Source: Azoarcus olearius (GTDB lineage Bacteria; Pseudomonadota; Gammaproteobacteria; Burkholderiales; Rhodocyclaceae). From it: a stretch of 64,000 nt of DNA. The position numbers were made by a program, and so were the translations under genes. The DNA lies in contig NZ_CP016210.1 of assembly GCF_001682385.1 (NCBI RefSeq), positions 4,154,001 to 4,218,000 on the forward strand. Reading direction: 5' to 3'. Positions 52,131 through 63,734 of this stretch are shown here, piece by piece (within the stretch, counting starts at the first letter, position 1; each line of letters opens with the position of its first letter). The notes beneath the pieces are model-generated. The model was given only the letters and a program-made list of their open reading frames with translations. It was not told the origin of the DNA and searched no databases.

Positions 52131-52727
52131 ATGTCCGTCACCCCTCAGCCCAGTGCCACCCGGAGCGCGGCCACCCCGCCGCGCTGCGCGCTGGTCCTCA
52201 GCGGCCACATCATGGACGCGCCGGAACGGACCACGCCGCGCTTTCCCGCCGAGCATGAAGCCGCGGTGCGCGCCCGCATCGCCGCCGCGCTGGACACGCT
52301 GGAGGCCGGCCCGGCCGACGTGGCCTACACCCAGGGTGCCGCCGGCGCCGACCTGATGCTGGCCGAAGCCGCGCTCGAGCGCGGTGTGCGGCTCCAGCTG
52401 CGCTTGCCCTTTCCCCCGCACGAATTCGTCCGCCGCTCCATCCTGCCCGCCACCCACGGCGTGCAGTGGCGCGCGCGTTTTGCCGCCGTGCTCGCCCGGC
52501 TGGATCAGGCACCGCAGGTGCTGGCGCCCGCGCCGGAGGATGCCGCGACCGGCCCCTTCGAGCGCTGCAACCGCTGGCTGCTCGACAGCGCGGCGGCGAG
52601 CGGGGCGCGCCGGCTGGTGCTGCTGTGCGTGTGGAACGGCGAGGCCGGGGACGGCGGCGGCGGAACCGCCGACATGGTGGCAGCCGTTCGCGAGCGCGCA
52701 GGCGAAGTCATCGTGATCCCGCCCTGA
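52131..52727 (+). CDS. SLOG-like nucleotide-binding protein (operon gene 1)
   Basis: 198 aa from the ATG at 52131. RCALVLSGHIMDAPERTTPR, then VAYTQGAAGADLMLAEAALE and RGVRLQLRLPFPPHEFVRRS form a Rossmann-like region whose glycine-rich GAAGADL turn resembles SLOG (SMF/DprA-LOG) domains that bind nucleotides. A C-terminal LVLLCVWNGEAGDGGGGTAD follows. SLOG proteins of this kind are predicted sensors or processors of nucleotide signals in bacterial conflict systems. The gene leads a three-gene unit with a patatin and a TPR protein; 50 nt to the next. No metal motif is seen. Confidence 0.65.
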   Translation: MSVTPQPSATRSAATPPRCALVLSGHIMDAPERTTPRFPAEHEAAVRARIAAALDTLEAGPADVAYTQGAAGADLMLAEAALERGVRLQLRLPFPPHEFVRRSILPATHGVQWRARFAAVLARLDQAPQVLAPAPEDAATGPFERCNRWLLDSAAASGARRLVLLCVWNGEAGDGGGGTADMVAAVRERAGEVIVIPP

Positions 52728-52777
52728 GCGCGATCCGGATCGATAAGGCCCGCGCAACGGGCCACGTGGAGGCAGAC

Positions 52778-53956
52778 ATGAACCCCAAGCTGACCGAACG
52801 CATCCGGCGCCCCGGTCCGAAGAAGATCCTCGCCTGCGACGGCGGCGGCATCCTCGGTCTGGTCAGCGTCGAAATCCTCACCCGCCTCGAAACCGACCTG
52901 CGCCGCGAACTGGACCAGCCCGAGCTGGTGCTGGGCGACTGGTTCGACTTCACCTGCGGCACCAGCACCGGCGCGATCATCGCCGCGTGCATTGCCGCCG
53001 GCATGAGCATGGCGCGCATCGGCCGCTTCTACACCGAGAGCGGCGGCCAGATGTTCGACCGCGCCGCGCTGTTCAAGCGTCTGCGCTACAGCTATGACGA
53101 CGAACCGCTGGCGGCGAAGCTGCGCAGCGAGTTTGACGCCGCGCTCGGGCACCAGCCGAGCACGGCGGAACCCCATGCGACGCTCGGCTCGCCGGCGCTG
53201 CGCACGCTGCTGATGATGGTGATGCGCAACCACAGCACCGATTCGCCCTGGCCGGTGTGCAACAACCCGGACGCGCGCTACAACGACAGCGGGCGCCGCG
53301 ACTGCAATCTGCGCCTGCCGCTATGGCAGCTGGTGCGCGCGAGCACCGCGGCGCCCACCTTCTTCCCGCCGGAGGTCGTGAGCTTTGCCGAGGGCACGCC
53401 GCAGGCCTACCGCTTCGTGTTCGTCGACGGCGGCGTCACCACCTACAACAACCCTGCCTTCCTCGCCTTCCAGATGGCCACCGCGCGGCCCTACGCGATC
53501 AACTGGCCGACCGGCACCGGGCAGCTGCTTGTCGTCTCGGTGGGCACCGGCACCGCGCCCCGCCTGCGCCCCGATCTGCAGGCCGACGACCTGTGGCTGC
53601 TCGATCACGCCAAGAACATTCCGGGCGCGCTGATGAATGCCGCCTCGGCCGGCTGGGACATGGCCTGCCGGATGCTGGGCGAATGCCGCCATGGCGGCCT
53701 CCTCGACCGCGAGATCGGCACCATGGTGTCGGCGCCCGGCGAGCCGCCGAACTGGAGCGGGCCCAAGCTCTTCAGCTACGTGCGCTACGACCCGGACGTG
53801 AGCCGCGCCGGCCTGGACGCGCTTGGCCTGAGCGATGTCGCCGAGGCCGACGTGCAGCGGCTGGACGCGATCGACCGCCTGCCGGCGATCCAGCGTCTGG
53901 GCCGCCGCTACGCCGAAGCCAATGTGCGGCTGGCGCACCTGCACGGCTTCGTCTGA
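52778..53956 (+). CDS. Patatin-like phospholipase (operon gene 2)
   Basis: 392 aa, ATG at 52778 with GGAGG 5 nt before it. All patatin elements are present: oxyanion loop ACDGGGILGL (residues 20-27), nucleophile GTSTG (Ser63), catalytic Asp217 in FVFVDGGVTTYNNP. No signal peptide, so it would act on the inner face of the membrane. Patatin phospholipases such as CapV are effectors of CBASS anti-phage systems, where a cyclic nucleotide turns them on; here no cyclase gene is next to it. Located between a SLOG-like and a TPR protein. Confidence 0.9.
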   Translation: MNPKLTERIRRPGPKKILACDGGGILGLVSVEILTRLETDLRRELDQPELVLGDWFDFTCGTSTGAIIAACIAAGMSMARIGRFYTESGGQMFDRAALFKRLRYSYDDEPLAAKLRSEFDAALGHQPSTAEPHATLGSPALRTLLMMVMRNHSTDSPWPVCNNPDARYNDSGRRDCNLRLPLWQLVRASTAAPTFFPPEVVSFAEGTPQAYRFVFVDGGVTTYNNPAFLAFQMATARPYAINWPTGTGQLLVVSVGTGTAPRLRPDLQADDLWLLDHAKNIPGALMNAASAGWDMACRMLGECRHGGLLDREIGTMVSAPGEPPNWSGPKLFSYVRYDPDVSRAGLDALGLSDVAEADVQRLDAIDRLPAIQRLGRRYAEANVRLAHLHGFV

Positions 53957-53969
53957 GGGGGCGGCGCGC

Positions 53970-55415
53970 ATGGCGAAGGGCACCTGCTTCGTGATCCAGG
54001 GATTCGGCAAGAAGACCGACTACACGGACGGCCGCATCCTCGACCTCGACGCGTCCTACGAGATCATCCGCGAGGCGGTGGTCGGAGCCGGGCTGGAGTG
54101 CATCCGCGCCGACGAGATCGTGCACAGCGGCACCATCGACAAGCCGATGTACGAAATGCTGCTCGACGCCGACCTGGTCATCGCCGATCTCTCCACCTAC
54201 AACGTCAACGCCGCGTTCGAACTCGGCGTGCGCTACGGCCTGCGCCCGCGCGCGACGCTGATCGTGGCCGAGGAGCAGTTCCGCAACCCCTTCGACGTCA
54301 GCCACATCAGCATCCGGCGCTACCGCCACCTGGGCGAGGAGATCGGCTACAAGGAAGCGCGCCGCTTCCGCACCGAGCTGCAGCAGGCGATCGAGGCGCT
54401 GCTCGCGGCCGACAGCACCGACAGCCCGGTCTACACCTTCCTGCCGGGGCTGCACCCACCGCGGCGGCCAGGCCTGTGGCTGGACGGCGCGGTGGTCCAC
54501 TACGCCGCCCATCCACCGGCGCTCGATGTGGACGCCTTCGGCCCGCCGGACCCCGCCGTCGGCGCTTCGCCAGCCGGTGCGCCTGCGCCGCTGCCCCCAC
54601 CCGCCGCATCGCCTGCCCCCCCGCCGGCACCGAGCCCGCCCGCCGACAGCGTGGCGACCCCGAGCGCGAAGGAACTGCTCGAAGCCGCACGCGCCTGCAT
54701 CAACCCGCCCGCGGGCCAGCCGAGCGACTTTGCCGGCGCGCGCGTATTGCTGGAACAGGTGCGCGCGCTGCGCCCCAACGACCCCTTCGTGCTGCAGCAG
54801 CTCGCGTTCTCGATCTACAAATCGCGCCTGCCGAGCGCCGAAGCGGCCCTGCAGGACGCGCGCGACGTGCTGCTGCAGCTCGACCCCGCCACCACCAACG
54901 ACCCCGAAACGCTCGGCCTGTGGGGCGCGATCCACAAGCGGCTATGGGACGCGCACCGCCGCCGCGAAGACCTGGACCGGGCGATCAACGCCTACGAACG
55001 CGGCTTCCACCTGCGCCAGGACGGCTACAACGGCATCAACCTCGCTTACCTGCTCGACCTGCGTGCGCGCGAAGCCCTGCGCTACGGCGACCGCCCCGAC
55101 GAGGCGGTGGCCGACAGCGTGCAGGCGCGCCGGATGCGGCAGGAAGTGCTGCGCATCACCGAGGCGGCCGACGCGGTAAGTCTGACCGACGCCCAGCGCC
55201 AGCGCGGCGACGGCGATCTCGCGTCGCGCTACTGGCGCCTGGCGATCCGCTGGGAAGCGGCGCTCGGCCTCGGCGACGCAGCCACCGCCGCGCGCCTGGA
55301 TGCCGAAGCGCGCGCCCTCGCGGTACCGCAGTGGATGCAGGCGACGCGGCTGGAGCAGGGCGACGCGCTGTGCCGGCTGCAGGCGGAAGTCGCCGCCGCG
55401 CGCGCCGCCCGCTGA
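53970..55415 (+). CDS. Deoxyribosyltransferase-like / TPR protein (operon gene 3)
   Basis: 481 aa, ATG at 53970, 13 nt after the patatin stop. N-terminal ~135 residues (MAKGTCFVIQGFGKKTDYTD, then LVIADLSTYNVNAAFELGVR) resemble nucleoside 2-deoxyribosyltransferase/TIR-like Rossmann folds with the typical 'DLS-x-x-N-x-N-x-x-ELG' motif. A Pro/Ala-rich linker (about residues 175-225) leads to a C-terminal helical-repeat part (TPR / DUF4071 'TRAFs-binding'-like) with NPPAGQPSDF, LLEQVRALRPNDPFVLQQLA and DRAINAYERGFHLRQDGYNG. Could bind or cleave a nucleotide and pass a signal through the repeats. Confidence 0.72.
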   Translation: MAKGTCFVIQGFGKKTDYTDGRILDLDASYEIIREAVVGAGLECIRADEIVHSGTIDKPMYEMLLDADLVIADLSTYNVNAAFELGVRYGLRPRATLIVAEEQFRNPFDVSHISIRRYRHLGEEIGYKEARRFRTELQQAIEALLAADSTDSPVYTFLPGLHPPRRPGLWLDGAVVHYAAHPPALDVDAFGPPDPAVGASPAGAPAPLPPPAASPAPPPAPSPPADSVATPSAKELLEAARACINPPAGQPSDFAGARVLLEQVRALRPNDPFVLQQLAFSIYKSRLPSAEAALQDARDVLLQLDPATTNDPETLGLWGAIHKRLWDAHRRREDLDRAINAYERGFHLRQDGYNGINLAYLLDLRAREALRYGDRPDEAVADSVQARRMRQEVLRITEAADAVSLTDAQRQRGDGDLASRYWRLAIRWEAALGLGDAATAARLDAEARALAVPQWMQATRLEQGDALCRLQAEVAAARAAR

Positions 55416-55424
55416 ACGCCGCAG

Positions 55425-56321
55425 CTAGAGCTGGCGGATCTGCCGCGCGGTGAATTGCGGGTCGTCGATGCGGTAGGCGAGCTTGATCGCCTCCCACGCC
55501 TCCTCCGCGGTTTCCACGTACTGGAACAGCTCGACATCGCCCGGGCTGATCAGGCCATCCTCGATCAGCACGTTGAAGTCGATCAGCCGCTCCCAGAACG
55601 CACGCCCGAACAGGATGATCGGCCGGCGCCGGATCTTGCGCGTCTGCGTCAGCGTCAGCGCCTCGAACAGCTCGTCCAGCGTGCCGAAGCCGCCCGGAAA
55701 GCTCACCAGCGCCACCGCCCGCATCAGGAAGTGCATCTTGCGGATCGCGAAGTAGTGGAACTGAAAGCAGAGTTCCGGCGTGATGTAGGGATTGGGCGCT
55801 TCCTCGAAGGGCAGGTAGATGTTCATCCCCATGCTGCGCCCGCCCGCTTCAAAGGCGCCGCGGTTGCCCGCTTCCATGATGCCGGGGCCGCCGCCGGTGG
55901 AGATGATCACCGGCTCGCCCAGCGCGTCGGACTCGCGCGTCACCAGCTCGCCGAAGCGGCGCGCCTCCTCGTAGTAATGCGACATGCGCAGCATCTGCGT
56001 GGCGCGCGCCAGCAGGCCCTCGTCCCCGCTCGCCTGCGCCTCGGCCATCATCTGCTCGGCCACCTCGCGCGACTTGAAGCGCGCGCTGCCGAACACGACG
56101 ATGGTGGAGGCCACGCCCTGGTCCTGCTGGATCAACTCGGGCTTCATCAACTCCAGCTGCAGCCGCACCGGACGCAGCTCGTCGCGCAGCAGGAACTCGT
56201 TGTCGGTAAAGGCCATGCGGAATGCGCTGCCGGGGCCGTCGTAGGGCGTGGCCGGCTTGGGTGCCACCGCTTCCTCATGGGCAGAAGGGAAATTGCGGAC
56301 CTTGAGCTTGTTGGTATCCAT
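55425..56321 (-). CDS. LOG-family nucleotide phosphoribohydrolase
   Basis: 298 aa from the ATG at 56321. STIVVFGSARFKSREVAEQM, ISTGGGPGIMEAGNRGAFEA and SFPGGFGTLDELFEALTLTQ (PGGxGTxxE) are the LOG/TIGR00730 marks; LOG enzymes cleave ribose-5-phosphate from AMP-like nucleotides (lonely guy, cytokinin activation) or other nucleotide monophosphates. The N-terminal 80 residues are a helical extension typical of the long bacterial LOG group. It converges on the SLOG-patatin-TPR operon with 9 nt between stops. Confidence 0.88.
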   Translation of the reverse strand: MDTNKLKVRNFPSAHEEAVAPKPATPYDGPGSAFRMAFTDNEFLLRDELRPVRLQLELMKPELIQQDQGVASTIVVFGSARFKSREVAEQMMAEAQASGDEGLLARATQMLRMSHYYEEARRFGELVTRESDALGEPVIISTGGGPGIMEAGNRGAFEAGGRSMGMNIYLPFEEAPNPYITPELCFQFHYFAIRKMHFLMRAVALVSFPGGFGTLDELFEALTLTQTRKIRRRPIILFGRAFWERLIDFNVLIEDGLISPGDVELFQYVETAEEAWEAIKLAYRIDDPQFTARQIRQL

Positions 56322-56768
56322 CGTCTCGCTCGCTCTCTGTGATTGAAGTGTGTCCCGAGCTGAAAAAAATGCGCCCGGGCTTTCGCTCTGCAAGGGTGAT
56401 GCCCAGGCCCCGCGATCACGTGAGCTTGGACAGCGGCGCCCGCCCGGCGCTGCATCGGCAGCCGCCAAAAGCACGGCCGCCGTGAAGCAACGCACGCCCT
56501 CCTGCCCCGACCCGCGACCATCCTGACCAGGACCGGCGCACGCCCCCATCCTACCCGCTCGACATTGCAGCGCACCACCCGCGCCCATGCAGCCTGCCGC
56601 AAAGCGGCGCGGCGCCCCATCGCGGTGCGCACGGCAGGCCCGCAACCCGGCTACGGCGGCCTTGGGCGTGGCACGGATCTCGCTCGCCTCAATCGTGCAA
56701 GGTGGGTTCCACGACGGCAAGCTGTGGCGTGGAACGCGGGTTCGCAGCGGCCTCTCGAGGAGTTCGTC
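56322..56768. other. Intergenic region between the LOG gene and the uracil-catabolism genes
   Basis: 447 bp between divergent starts; no gene recognised. It should contain both promoters. The one element I can point to is a sigma54-like sequence at 56669-56684; no clear sigma70 pair was seen. A T- and A-poor, GC-rich leader with several short repeats (GCACGC, CCGC) precedes the URC1-like gene. Confidence 0.5.
56669..56684 (+). promoter_or_regulatory. Possible sigma54-like promoter upstream of the URC genes
   Basis: TGGCACGGATCTCGCT resembles TGGCACG-N4-TTGCW, keeping the GG and GC pair but with TC in place of TT at the -12 side. It ends 84 nt before the ATG. No NtrC dyad was found around it. 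A nitrogen-starvation promoter would suit a uracil-nitrogen pathway. Confidence 0.35.
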
Positions 56769-58010
56769 ATGGCATCGCACATCATGCTCACCTCCCACAA
56801 CCGCGGCCGAAGCGGGCGTGCGCCGGCGGTGGAATGGGGCGCCACCAGCGCCCGCGCCCGCGGGCCGCTGATCGCCAGCCTCGGCGAACCCGGGCTGCGC
56901 AACGTCATCGGCACGCATGCGGGGGCGTACTCGGTATACCGCGCGCTGGCGGTAGCTTCCGGCCAGCTCCAGCGCGACCACCGCCCCGATCTCACCGACA
57001 CCGCCCCGGCGGTCGCGATCGGCCCCCACCCGCAGTGGAGCGATCCGGGCGCAATCGTCTCGCTCGACCCCTGGGGCCACCGCGTCGCGGAGGAGTTCGC
57101 CCACCTGATCGCCGCCGGCATGGATATCCGGCCGACGATCGCGGTGACCACCGCCCACATCAACATGCCCGAGCTGCAGGCGGCAATCGCGGCCGGGCGG
57201 CTGCGCGCCGACGGCACGGTGCTGGCCGCCAATGGCGACGTGCGCGTGACCAAGGCGGCGATCGACCCCGTGTGGTACCTGCCCGGCATCGCCGAGCGCT
57301 TCGGCATCCGCGAGACCGCGCTGCGCCGCGCGCTCTTCGAACAGACCGCGGGGATGTTCCCCGAACTGGTCACGCGGCCCGACCTGAAGGTCTTCCTGCC
57401 GCCGATCGGCGGCATGACGCTCTACTTCTTCGGCGACGTCGCCAAGCTCGGCCGCCCGGAAACGAAGGTCGCCTGCCGCGTGCATGACGAATGCAACGGC
57501 TCCGACGTGTTCGGCTCCGACATCTGCACCTGCCGGCCCTACCTCGCCCACGGCATCGAGGTCTGCGTCGAGATGGCGCAGCAGGGCGGGGTCGGCTTGG
57601 TGGTCTATAACCGCAAGGAAGGCCGTGCCCTCGGCGAGGTCACCAAGTTCCTGGTCTACAACGCGCGCAAGCGCCAGCGCGGCGGCGACCGCGCCGAAAC
57701 CTATTTCGAGCGCACCGAATGCGTCGCCGGCGTGCAGGACATGCGCTTCCAGCAGCTGATGCCCGATGTCTTCCACTGGCTCGGCATCCGCCGCATCGAC
57801 CGCTGGGCGTCGATGAGCAACATGAAGCACGGCGCGCTCGCCGCGGCGGGCATCGAAGTGGTGGAACGGGTGGCGATTCCGGATGCGCTGATTCCACCCG
57901 ACGCCCGCGTCGAGATGGACGCCAAGGTCGCCGCCGGCTATTTCAGCGTCGAGGCACCGCCAGCCGAAGCCGAACTCGCGCTCGCCAAGGGCCGCGGGCT
58001 GCACGAATGA
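56769..58010 (+). CDS. URC1-like GTP cyclohydrolase II homologue (uracil catabolism)
   Basis: 413 aa, ATG at 56769 with GAGGAG before it. The C-terminal half is a GTP cyclohydrolase II domain with the zinc cysteines in HDECNGSDVFGSDICTCRPY and EGRALGEVTKFLVYNARKRQ. The N-terminal ~200 residues are an extension absent from RibA. This long form is the URC1 type of the URC pathway, which opens uracil ring derivatives after ribosylation; the neighbours URC4-like and upp support it. Ordinary riboflavin RibA is unlikely because ribB and ribH are not nearby. Confidence 0.88.
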   Translation: MASHIMLTSHNRGRSGRAPAVEWGATSARARGPLIASLGEPGLRNVIGTHAGAYSVYRALAVASGQLQRDHRPDLTDTAPAVAIGPHPQWSDPGAIVSLDPWGHRVAEEFAHLIAAGMDIRPTIAVTTAHINMPELQAAIAAGRLRADGTVLAANGDVRVTKAAIDPVWYLPGIAERFGIRETALRRALFEQTAGMFPELVTRPDLKVFLPPIGGMTLYFFGDVAKLGRPETKVACRVHDECNGSDVFGSDICTCRPYLAHGIEVCVEMAQQGGVGLVVYNRKEGRALGEVTKFLVYNARKRQRGGDRAETYFERTECVAGVQDMRFQQLMPDVFHWLGIRRIDRWASMSNMKHGALAAAGIEVVERVAIPDALIPPDARVEMDAKVAAGYFSVEAPPAEAELALAKGRGLHE

Positions 58011-58058
58011 ACCGACGGCCGCGCCGCCCGGCACGCCCGCATTGACGGAGGCCCGCCC

Positions 58059-59348
58059 ATGAGCTTCATCGACGCCATCGCCGCGGCCACCGCCGCCACC
58101 TCGATCAGCCGCGCCGGCTGGCATACCCCGGTGGCGGACGACCACCCGGCCGCGGCGCTGCTGTGCGCCGAAGCGGTGCGCAGCCGCTGCGCCGCGGTCA
58201 TGCGCCATGTCGAGGCGGGCAACTCGGCACTATTTACCTGGCAGCCGCAGCATCTTCCCGCCACCGCCGCCTACGTCGCCGACACCATCCGCCACGACTA
58301 CCCGGATCTGGCCGTGCCCTACCACAGCCGCTGGCGCCACTTCGAGGCCGGCGGCGTGGACCGCTGGGCGGCGCTCGCCGCGCGCGCCGGGCTGGACGAC
58401 ACCCCGCTGGAGCGCGCGCGCGTCGCGTTCGACCTGGTCATCCCCAGCGTGCTGCTCGACGCTGGGGCCGGCACTGCGTGGCGCTACCGCGACGGCGCCA
58501 ACGGCCTGAGCCTGGGGCGCTCCGAAGGGCTGGGAGTGGCGAGCTTCGCGCTGTTTGCCGGCGGCGGCTTCTCGGCCGACCCCACGCGCCCGCTGCGCAG
58601 CGATGCCGCGGCGCTGGCGCGGCTGGCGCCCGCCCGGCTGGCAGAAGCCTTTCAGGCGAGCGCGGCCAATCCGCTGGTGGGGCTGGAGGGCCGCGCCGCG
58701 CTACTGCGCCGGCTGGGCGAGGTGATGGAGGCCACGCCGGCCGTGTTCGGCCGCCCGGCGCGGCTCGGCCATCTGGTCGATTACCTCGCCGCGCGCGCCG
58801 CCGGACGGCCGCTGGATGCGGGCGAAGTGCTGGCGGTGCTGCTGCGCGCACTCGGCCCGGTGTGGCCCGGCCGCACGGTGATGGACGGCGTGCCGCTGGG
58901 CGACTGCTGGCCGCACCCGGCACTGCCCGGCGACGGCCTCGTGCCCTTCCACAAGCTTACCCAATGGCTCACCTATTCGCTGCTGGAACCGTTGCAGCAG
59001 GCGGGTTTCACGATCAGCGGCGTGGACCGCCTGAGCGGCCTGCCGGAGTACCGCAACGGCGGCCTGCTGCTCGATTTCGGCGTGATCGCGCCGCGCGATC
59101 CGGCGCTGCTGGCAGAACCCCTCACCGTCGATGCGCCGGCGATCATCGAATGGCGCGCGCTGACGGTGATCGGCCTGGATCGCCTGGCCGACGCGGTACG
59201 TGCCGAGCTGGGCCTGTCGGCCGCCGCGTTTCCGCTGCCCTGCGTGCTGCAGGGCGGCACCTGGTCGGCCGGCCGCCGCATCGCCGCCGACCGCCGGCCC
59301 GGCGGCGCGCCGCCGCTGGCCATCCTCAGCGATGGAACCGTGTTCTGA
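58059..59348 (+). CDS. URC4/urg3-family (DUF1688) protein
   Basis: 429 aa. ATG at 58059 with GACGGAGG before it. DUF1688: [80 protein letters not shown], and [23 protein letters not shown]4 is needed for uracil degradation in yeast and bacteria by an unknown reaction. Forty-eight nucleotides after URC1 and 17 before upp, so a clear operon. Confidence 0.9.
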   Translation: MSFIDAIAAATAATSISRAGWHTPVADDHPAAALLCAEAVRSRCAAVMRHVEAGNSALFTWQPQHLPATAAYVADTIRHDYPDLAVPYHSRWRHFEAGGVDRWAALAARAGLDDTPLERARVAFDLVIPSVLLDAGAGTAWRYRDGANGLSLGRSEGLGVASFALFAGGGFSADPTRPLRSDAAALARLAPARLAEAFQASAANPLVGLEGRAALLRRLGEVMEATPAVFGRPARLGHLVDYLAARAAGRPLDAGEVLAVLLRALGPVWPGRTVMDGVPLGDCWPHPALPGDGLVPFHKLTQWLTYSLLEPLQQAGFTISGVDRLSGLPEYRNGGLLLDFGVIAPRDPALLAEPLTVDAPAIIEWRALTVIGLDRLADAVRAELGLSAAAFPLPCVLQGGTWSAGRRIAADRRPGGAPPLAILSDGTVF

Positions 59349-59365
59349 CCCCCGGGAGACCTGCC

Positions 59366-59998
59366 ATGCACCCTGCCCTGCGCGTGATCGACCACCCGCT
59401 GCTGCAGCACAAGCTCTCTGTGGCACGCAGCGCCGACACCACCACCGACAACTTCCGCCGCCTGGTGCGCGAGATCGCGGCGATGCTGGCCTACGAGGTC
59501 ACCCGCGACCTGCCCACCGAACGGGTCAGCGTCACCACGCCGATCGCGGAATGCAAGGCGCCGATGATTGCCGGCAAGAAGCTCTGCCTGGTGTCCATCC
59601 TGCGCGCCGGCAACGGCATGCTGGACGGCATGATCGAGCTGCTGCCGGGCGCGCGCGTCGGCCACATCGGCCTTTACCGCGACCCGCACACGCTGCAGCC
59701 GGTGGAGTACTACTTCAAGCTGCCGGAGGACATCGAGGAGCGCGAGGTGATCGTCGTCGACCCGATGCTCGCCACCGGCAATTCCGCCACCGCGGCGCTG
59801 TCGCGGCTGAAGGAGGAAGGCGTCGCCAGCCTGCGCCTGGTGTGCCTGCTGGCGGCGCCGGAAGGGCTGGCGGCGCTCGCCGCCCACCATCCCGACGTGC
59901 CGGTGACGGTGGCGGCGGTCGACAGCCACCTGGACGAGCACGGCTACATCGTGCCCGGCCTCGGCGATGCCGGCGACCGCCTGTTCGGTACCCGTTGA
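59366..59998 (+). CDS. upp: Uracil phosphoribosyltransferase
   Basis: 210 aa, ATG at 59366 (CGGGAG 9 nt before). [60 protein letters not shown] (PRPP loop) and the C-terminal [19 protein letters not shown] are typical. Makes UMP from uracil and PRPP; in the URC pathway uracil is ribosylated this way before ring opening. Convergent with catalase; 7 nt gap. Confidence 0.96.
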   Translation: MHPALRVIDHPLLQHKLSVARSADTTTDNFRRLVREIAAMLAYEVTRDLPTERVSVTTPIAECKAPMIAGKKLCLVSILRAGNGMLDGMIELLPGARVGHIGLYRDPHTLQPVEYYFKLPEDIEEREVIVVDPMLATGNSATAALSRLKEEGVASLRLVCLLAAPEGLAALAAHHPDVPVTVAAVDSHLDEHGYIVPGLGDAGDRLFGTR

Positions 59999-60005
59999 GC
60001 CGCGC

Positions 60006-62120
<2,115 letters not shown>

Positions 62121-62274
62121 CTCCGTCTCCTGTCGTCCGGTGGCCACCGCGCCCTGGCGCGCGCCTCGCAAAGCGGCGCTCCTGCAACCGGTGTTCCTGT
62201 CGCACAGCGGTTTGCGCGCCGCCGCGCGGCGGGTTAAAAACCCCCAGGCGCTGCACATCCTGTCCGGAGTTCCC

Positions 62275-63561
62275 ATGCTCGATCTCGTGCTACGCAACTG
62301 CACCCTGTCCGACGGCCGCCAAGGTCTCGACATCGGCATCGCCGGTGGCCGCATCGTCGCCGTCGAGCCGGCCCTCTCCGCCAATGCGGCCCAGACCCTG
62401 GACGCCGCAGGCCAGCTCGTCAGCCCGCCCTTCGTCGACGCCCACTTCCACATGGACGCCACCCTGTCCTACGGCCTGCCGCGGGTGAATGCCTCCGGCA
62501 CCCTGCTCGAAGGCATCGCGCTGTGGGGCGAACTCAAGCCCCAGCTCACGCAGGAGGCGCTGGTGGAGCGCGCGCTCGCCTACTGCGACTGGGCGGTGGC
62601 CAAGGGCCTGCTGGCGATCCGCAGCCATGTCGACGTGTGCGATCCGCGGCTGTTGGCGGTGGAGGCGCTGCTGCACGTGAAGGAGACGGTGAAGCCCTGG
62701 CTGGACCTGCAGCTGGTCGCCTTCCCGCAGGACGGCGTGCTGCGCAGCCCCGGCGCGCTTGCCAACCTGGAGCGCGCGCTGGAGATGGGCGTGGAGGTGG
62801 TCGGCGGCATCCCGCACTTCGAGCGCACCATGGCCGACGGCGCCGAATCGGTGCGCATCCTGTGCGAACTCGCCGCCCGCCGCGGGCTGCGGGTGGACAT
62901 GCACTGCGACGAATCCGACGACCCGCACTCGCGCCACATCGAGACGCTGGCCTTTCACGCCCAGCGCCTGGGGCTGCAGGGCCGCGTCACCGGCTCGCAC
63001 CTCACCTCCATGCACTCGATGGACAACTACTACGTCTCCAAGCTGCTGCCGCTGATGGCGGAAGCCGGCGTCGCCGCCGTCGCCAACCCGCTGATCAACA
63101 TCACGCTGCAGGGCCGCCACGACAGCTACCCCAAGCGCCGCGGCATGACGCGGGTGCCCGAACTGCTCGCCGCCGGCATTCCGGTCGCGTTCGGTCACGA
63201 CTGCGTGATGGACCCCTGGTACAGCCTGGGCAGCGGCGACATGCTGGAAGTGGCGCACATGGGCCTGCATGTGGCGCAGATGACCGGACAGGCGGCGATG
63301 CACGCCTGCTTCCGCGCCGTCACCGAAACCCCTGCAGCCATCCTCGGCCTGGAAGGCTACGGCCTGACGCCGGGCTGCCGCGCCGACCTGGTACTGCTGC
63401 AGGCGCGCGACCCGATCGAGGCGATCCGGCTGCGCGCCACCCGCCTGGCGGTGGTGCGCGGCGGGCGCGTCGTCGCACGCACGCCGGCGGCGGTGGCCAC
63501 GCTGGACCTGCCCGGGCGGCCGTCGACGACCACTTGGCAGCTGCCGCCACGCAGCGATTGA
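62275..63561 (+). CDS. codA: Cytosine deaminase
   Basis: 428 aa, ATG at 62275 with GGAG 7 nt before; E. coli CodA is 427. Amidohydrolase metal ligands: [13 protein letters not shown] (H-x-H), [37 protein letters not shown], and [18 protein letters not shown] (Asp). Converts cytosine to uracil and ammonia; the uracil could enter the neighbouring URC route. Divergent from katE. Related creatinine or isoguanine deaminases are possible alternatives but the HCDESDD and HDCVMDPWY segments are CodA-like. Confidence 0.92.
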   Translation: MLDLVLRNCTLSDGRQGLDIGIAGGRIVAVEPALSANAAQTLDAAGQLVSPPFVDAHFHMDATLSYGLPRVNASGTLLEGIALWGELKPQLTQEALVERALAYCDWAVAKGLLAIRSHVDVCDPRLLAVEALLHVKETVKPWLDLQLVAFPQDGVLRSPGALANLERALEMGVEVVGGIPHFERTMADGAESVRILCELAARRGLRVDMHCDESDDPHSRHIETLAFHAQRLGLQGRVTGSHLTSMHSMDNYYVSKLLPLMAEAGVAAVANPLINITLQGRHDSYPKRRGMTRVPELLAAGIPVAFGHDCVMDPWYSLGSGDMLEVAHMGLHVAQMTGQAAMHACFRAVTETPAAILGLEGYGLTPGCRADLVLLQARDPIEAIRLRATRLAVVRGGRVVARTPAAVATLDLPGRPSTTTWQLPPRSD

Positions 63562-63734
63562 GCGGGCGGAAACCCCGGCGCCGCCAGTTTGATTGCCGGC
63601 TCGGCAGGCGGGCGCCGGGTTTGCTGCGCTTCCGTCAGCGCCGCGTTGTCCGCAGCGGGCGCGGTGCTGGACTAACCTGAACCGGGGACAGGGCGCGCGC
63701 CCGACTCCGACCTTCATCGCACAGGGAGAAACGC

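Noticed and set aside
55425-58208. Minus-strand frame of about 927 codons running from the LOG gene over URC1
   Set aside because: Only the LOG part (to 56321) has motifs; the rest is antisense to the URC1-like gene.
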